NCBI GenBank assembly: GCA_021821945.1
Contig: JAJZTF010000006.1
Location: forward strand, 1-64,000
DNA length: 64,000 bases
Direction: 5' to 3'
Source of the DNA: Pseudomonadota bacterium
Lineage (GTDB): Bacteria; Pseudomonadota; Gammaproteobacteria; Burkholderiales; Gallionellaceae
Below, piece by piece: positions 61,233 to 64,000 of the stretch (the first letter of the stretch is position 1; each line of letters begins with the position of its first letter). Both the position numbers and the translations under genes were made by a program. Under the pieces are notes generated by a model that was given only the letters and a program-made list of their open reading frames with translations, did not search any database and was not told the origin of the DNA.

Positions 61233-62720
61233 TCAGGCTGAGCGCCTGGCGAGACCCAAGGATTCGAGGTTTTTTGCGCGCACTTGGCGCAGCAGGTCCG
61301 GATTCTGATCCAGAGAAACGCCGTAGGACGGGATGATTTTCCTTAATTTCTCTTTCCAGTCTGACATTTGCATTCTTGAATCAAAGCAGCGCTCGATCAC
61401 GGCCAGCATCGCCTTCACCGAAACCGATGCGCCGGGCGATGCGCCAAGCAAAGCGGCAAGTGTGCCGTCGCCTGCAGAAACGATTTCCGTGCCGAACTCA
61501 AGGCGTCCTCCCTTGACATTGCATCCCTTGATGATCTGTACGCGCTGCCCGGCAGATTCCAGCTTCCAGTCTTCCTCCCTGGCATTCGCATAAAAGTCCT
61601 TCAGGCTTGCCACTCTTTCCTTGTGCGATCTGAAAGCCTCGGTGATGAGATAACGGGTAAGGTCCATATTGTCCCGCGCGACCGACAACATGGGCTTCAG
61701 ATTGTCCTTCTTCAGCGACGAAAAGAGATCCAGCACCGAACCTTCCTTCAGGAACTTGGTGGTGATGCTTGCAAAAGGACCAAAAAGCAGCGCAGGCCTG
61801 CCATCTATCATGCGGGTGTCGAGATGCGGAACCGACATCGGCGGGGCACCCATGGGCGCTTTCCCGTAGACCTTGCTCCTGTGGCGATTGACCACGTCCG
61901 GGTTCTTGCAGATCAGCCATTGCCCGCTTACCGGGAAACCGCCATAACCTGCGCTCTCGGGTATTCCGGATTTTTGCAAAAGGGGAAGTGCACCGCCGCC
62001 CGCGCCCAGGAACACGAATCCGGCCGAGACAGTGCTGATTTTCCTTGTGTGGTTGTCCCTGATGCGCACATGCCAGCTTGCGTCGGAATGCCGCTTCATG
62101 CCGGTGACGGAATGGGAAAGCAAAAGCTCGAATTTCTCGAACCTGCCCATCGCCTTCACGAGATTTCGCGTCAGAACACCGAAATCCACATCCGTGCCAT
62201 GCTTCACCTGTGTTGCCGCAACCTTTTGACCAGCATCCCGCCCTTCCATCACGAGCGGCATCCATTGCCTCAACACCTCATGGTCTTCGCTGTATTCCAT
62301 CTCCGCGAAAAGATGATGCGCATGCAGGGCCTCAAAACGTTTCTTTAGAAATTCGACATTCTGCTCGCCCCAGACAAAACTCTGATGGCAGATCGGATTG
62401 ATGAATCTTTGAGGCTCGGGCAGCATGCCGCTTTCGACTAGATATGACCAGAACTGCAATGAAATCTCATAAGCCGAATTGATCGCCAGCGCGCGGCTGA
62501 TATCCACCGTCCCGTCCACCCGCTGCGGCGTGTAATTGAGCTCGCAGTATCCGGCATGTCCCGTTCCGGCATTGTTGAGCGCATGCGAACTTTCACTCGC
62601 CACCCGGCCCAGGCGCTCGACCATCATGATGCTGAGGGAAGGATCCAGCAGCAGCAGCAGCTGGCCCAGCGTGGCACTCATCACCCCGGCACCCACCAGC
62701 AGGACATCGACTCTTTTCAT
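61233..62720 (-). CDS. mqo: Malate:quinone oxidoreductase Mqo
   Basis: 495 aa from ATG 62720 (MKRVDVLLVGAGVMSATLGQ, the FAD-binding GxGxxS Rossmann start) with GAGG upstream; the frame is open to 62783 but that part overlaps rlmD. Other family motifs: NNAGTGHAGYCELNYTPQRV, FLGAGGGALPLLQKSGIPES and GASPGASVSVKAMLAVIERC. A peripheral membrane flavoenzyme that oxidises malate to oxaloacetate and passes electrons to quinone. Unrelated to motility; it marks the end of the flagellar region. Confidence 0.96.
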   Translation of the reverse strand: MKRVDVLLVGAGVMSATLGQLLLLLDPSLSIMMVERLGRVASESSHALNNAGTGHAGYCELNYTPQRVDGTVDISRALAINSAYEISLQFWSYLVESGMLPEPQRFINPICHQSFVWGEQNVEFLKKRFEALHAHHLFAEMEYSEDHEVLRQWMPLVMEGRDAGQKVAATQVKHGTDVDFGVLTRNLVKAMGRFEKFELLLSHSVTGMKRHSDASWHVRIRDNHTRKISTVSAGFVFLGAGGGALPLLQKSGIPESAGYGGFPVSGQWLICKNPDVVNRHRSKVYGKAPMGAPPMSVPHLDTRMIDGRPALLFGPFASITTKFLKEGSVLDLFSSLKKDNLKPMLSVARDNMDLTRYLITEAFRSHKERVASLKDFYANAREEDWKLESAGQRVQIIKGCNVKGGRLEFGTEIVSAGDGTLAALLGASPGASVSVKAMLAVIERCFDSRMQMSDWKEKLRKIIPSYGVSLDQNPDLLRQVRAKNLESLGLARRSA

Positions 62721-62730
62721 GATCCTGACC

Positions 62731-64000
62731 TCAAGGCACCAGCCCGCCGGGAGGCATCTCGAACAAGGCGATCGATTCGACATGCGAGGTATGCGGAAAC
62801 ATGTTCATCACCCCGGCCGATTTCAGTATATACCCTTTCTGCACCAGCTCTGCGGCATCCCTGGCAAGCGTGGCAGGATTGCAGCTCACATAGACGATGC
62901 GGCTTGGCGCAATCCGGGGTGAAATGGATTTCGCAAGCTCAAAAGCCCCGTCTCGTGGCGGGTCGATCAGCCACTTGTCGAATCTGCCAAGGCTGGCAAG
63001 CATGGCCTCATCCATTTCAAAAAGGTTCATCGCGGAGAATTCCACCGACAGGCCATTGGCGAGCGCATTCTCCCGGGCGCGCTTGACGAGCGCATCGCTG
63101 CCCTCGATGCCCAGCACGCTGGCCCCGCTGCGTGCGATCGGCAGCGTGAAATTTCCCAGGCCACAGAAAAAATCGGCAATGCGCTCGCCGGATCGGGGAT
63201 CGAGCAGACGAATCGCACGGCTCACCATCACCCGGTTCAGCCGGCTGTTCACCTGGGTGAATTCGCCCGGCGCAAACGGCATCACGATGTTGAATTCAGG
63301 CAGGCTGTAGGAAAGAGAAGGCGCATCCAGAGGATGAAAAGGCGCTATCGTCTCGGGCCCTTTCGGTTGCAGCCAGAACTGTATCTTGTAGCGATCTGCG
63401 AACGCGCGCAATGCGGCTTCGTCATCGATCGAGAGCGGCGACATGATGCGCAGCACCAGCACGTCGACCTGTTCTCCGGCCGCGATTTCGATTTGCGGCA
63501 GCCTGTCGCGTATCGACAAGCCATCTATCAGCTTTGCAAGCGGGGTGATCAGCGCTGCCATTTTGGGCGTCAGGATTTCGCAGCTTTTCATGTCGGCCAC
63601 AAAGCTGCTGCGCTTTTCGTGAAACCCCACCAGCGTCTTGCCCTTCTTGATCACATGCTTGACCGAGATGCGCGCGCGCTCTCGGTATCCCCAGCTTTGT
63701 CCATAGATCGCAGGCAGCATGTTTTCAGGTCTCACGCGCCCGATGCGGAACAGGCTCTCCTCAAGGATGCGCTGCTTCACGGCGACCTGCACGCGGGAAT
63801 CCAGATGCTGCATAGAACAACCGCCGCACACGCCGAAATGCACGCACCTGGGCTCGACCCGGATGGAAGCTGCATGATGGAGCGCTGTCATCTGCGCCAT
63901 CTCGAAAGTCGCCTTCCTGCGATAAGAGGAATAGCTCACGATCTCGCCCGTCAAGGCGCCTTCGATGAAGATCACCTTGCTATCGAAGTGCGCGATGCCT
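62731..64000 (-). CDS. rlmD: 23S rRNA (uracil-1939-C5)-methyltransferase RlmD, 5' end beyond window
   Basis: The frame has no stop up to the window edge; the residues before the GTG at 63975 read GIAHFDSK and run into [13 protein letters not shown], the conserved TRAM-domain sequence, so the true start lies outside. The iron-sulfur Cys cluster is [15 protein letters not shown], the SAM motif is [16 protein letters not shown], and the catalytic Cys is in [16 protein letters not shown] after DPPRDGAFE. It methylates U1939 of 23S rRNA. It stops 10 bp before the mqo start. Confidence 0.95.
   Translation of the reverse strand, partial: GIAHFDSKVIFIEGALTGEIVSYSSYRRKATFEMAQMTALHHAASIRVEPRCVHFGVCGGCSMQHLDSRVQVAVKQRILEESLFRIGRVRPENMLPAIYGQSWGYRERARISVKHVIKKGKTLVGFHEKRSSFVADMKSCEILTPKMAALITPLAKLIDGLSIRDRLPQIEIAAGEQVDVLVLRIMSPLSIDDEAALRAFADRYKIQFWLQPKGPETIAPFHPLDAPSLSYSLPEFNIVMPFAPGEFTQVNSRLNRVMVSRAIRLLDPRSGERIADFFCGLGNFTLPIARSGASVLGIEGSDALVKRARENALANGLSVEFSAMNLFEMDEAMLASLGRFDKWLIDPPRDGAFELAKSISPRIAPSRIVYVSCNPATLARDAAELVQKGYILKSAGVMNMFPHTSHVESIALFEMPPGGLVP

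Overview
This window is one large flagellar and chemotaxis locus from a motile, high-GC betaproteobacterium. The FlhDC master regulator together with MinCDE, RlmD, Mqo and the gene order points to the Nitrosomonadales/Gallionellaceae-like side of the class. That placement is inference; no rRNA gene is present to settle it. No flagellin (fliC) or cap (fliD) gene is in the window.

Layout. 1-1760 is an AT-richer edge with surface-sugar genes: the tail of a SPINDLY/GT41-type glycosyltransferase, a small glycosyltransferase and a SAM methyltransferase. 1853-13018 is fliE (leftward) and the rightward operon fliFGHIJKLMNOPQR (basal body, C-ring, export gate). 13020-14899 is minEDC. 14989-26424 is flgL-flgK (own sigma-28 promoter), flgJIHGFEDCB leftward, and flgA rightward. 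26414-30310 is a leftward three-gene cassette (group II PLP decarboxylase, ATP-grasp ligase, second PLP enzyme) lying between flgA and flgM-flgN. 31294-38832 is flhB-flhA-flhF-flhG-fliA-motC-motD, read leftward. 38955-57823 is a leftward chemotaxis operon: mcp, cheV, cheV, cheY, cheZ, cheA, mcp(CZB), mcp, cheY, cheA, cheW, mcp(PAS), cheR, cheD, cheB, then a STAS / REC-PP2C-HATPase pair resembling HsbA/HsbR. 58024-60871 is motB, motA, flhC, flhD. 61233-64000 is mqo and the 3' part of rlmD.

How it fits together. FlhDC should switch on the rod/hook/export operons. FliA (sigma-28), held by FlgM until the hook is complete, should then switch on late genes. I can read sigma-28 promoters (TAAA box, 11-nt gap, GCCGATAA box) before flgKL, flgMN, the first mcp of the chemotaxis operon and, unexpectedly, upstream of flhDC itself. 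The flhD leader also holds a tandem pair of NarL/FixJ-type palindromes and an upstream arm complementary to the flhD ribosome-binding site. Together these suggest a late-to-early feedback circuit. The other leading candidate for something undescribed is the PLP/ATP-grasp cassette between flgA and flgMN.
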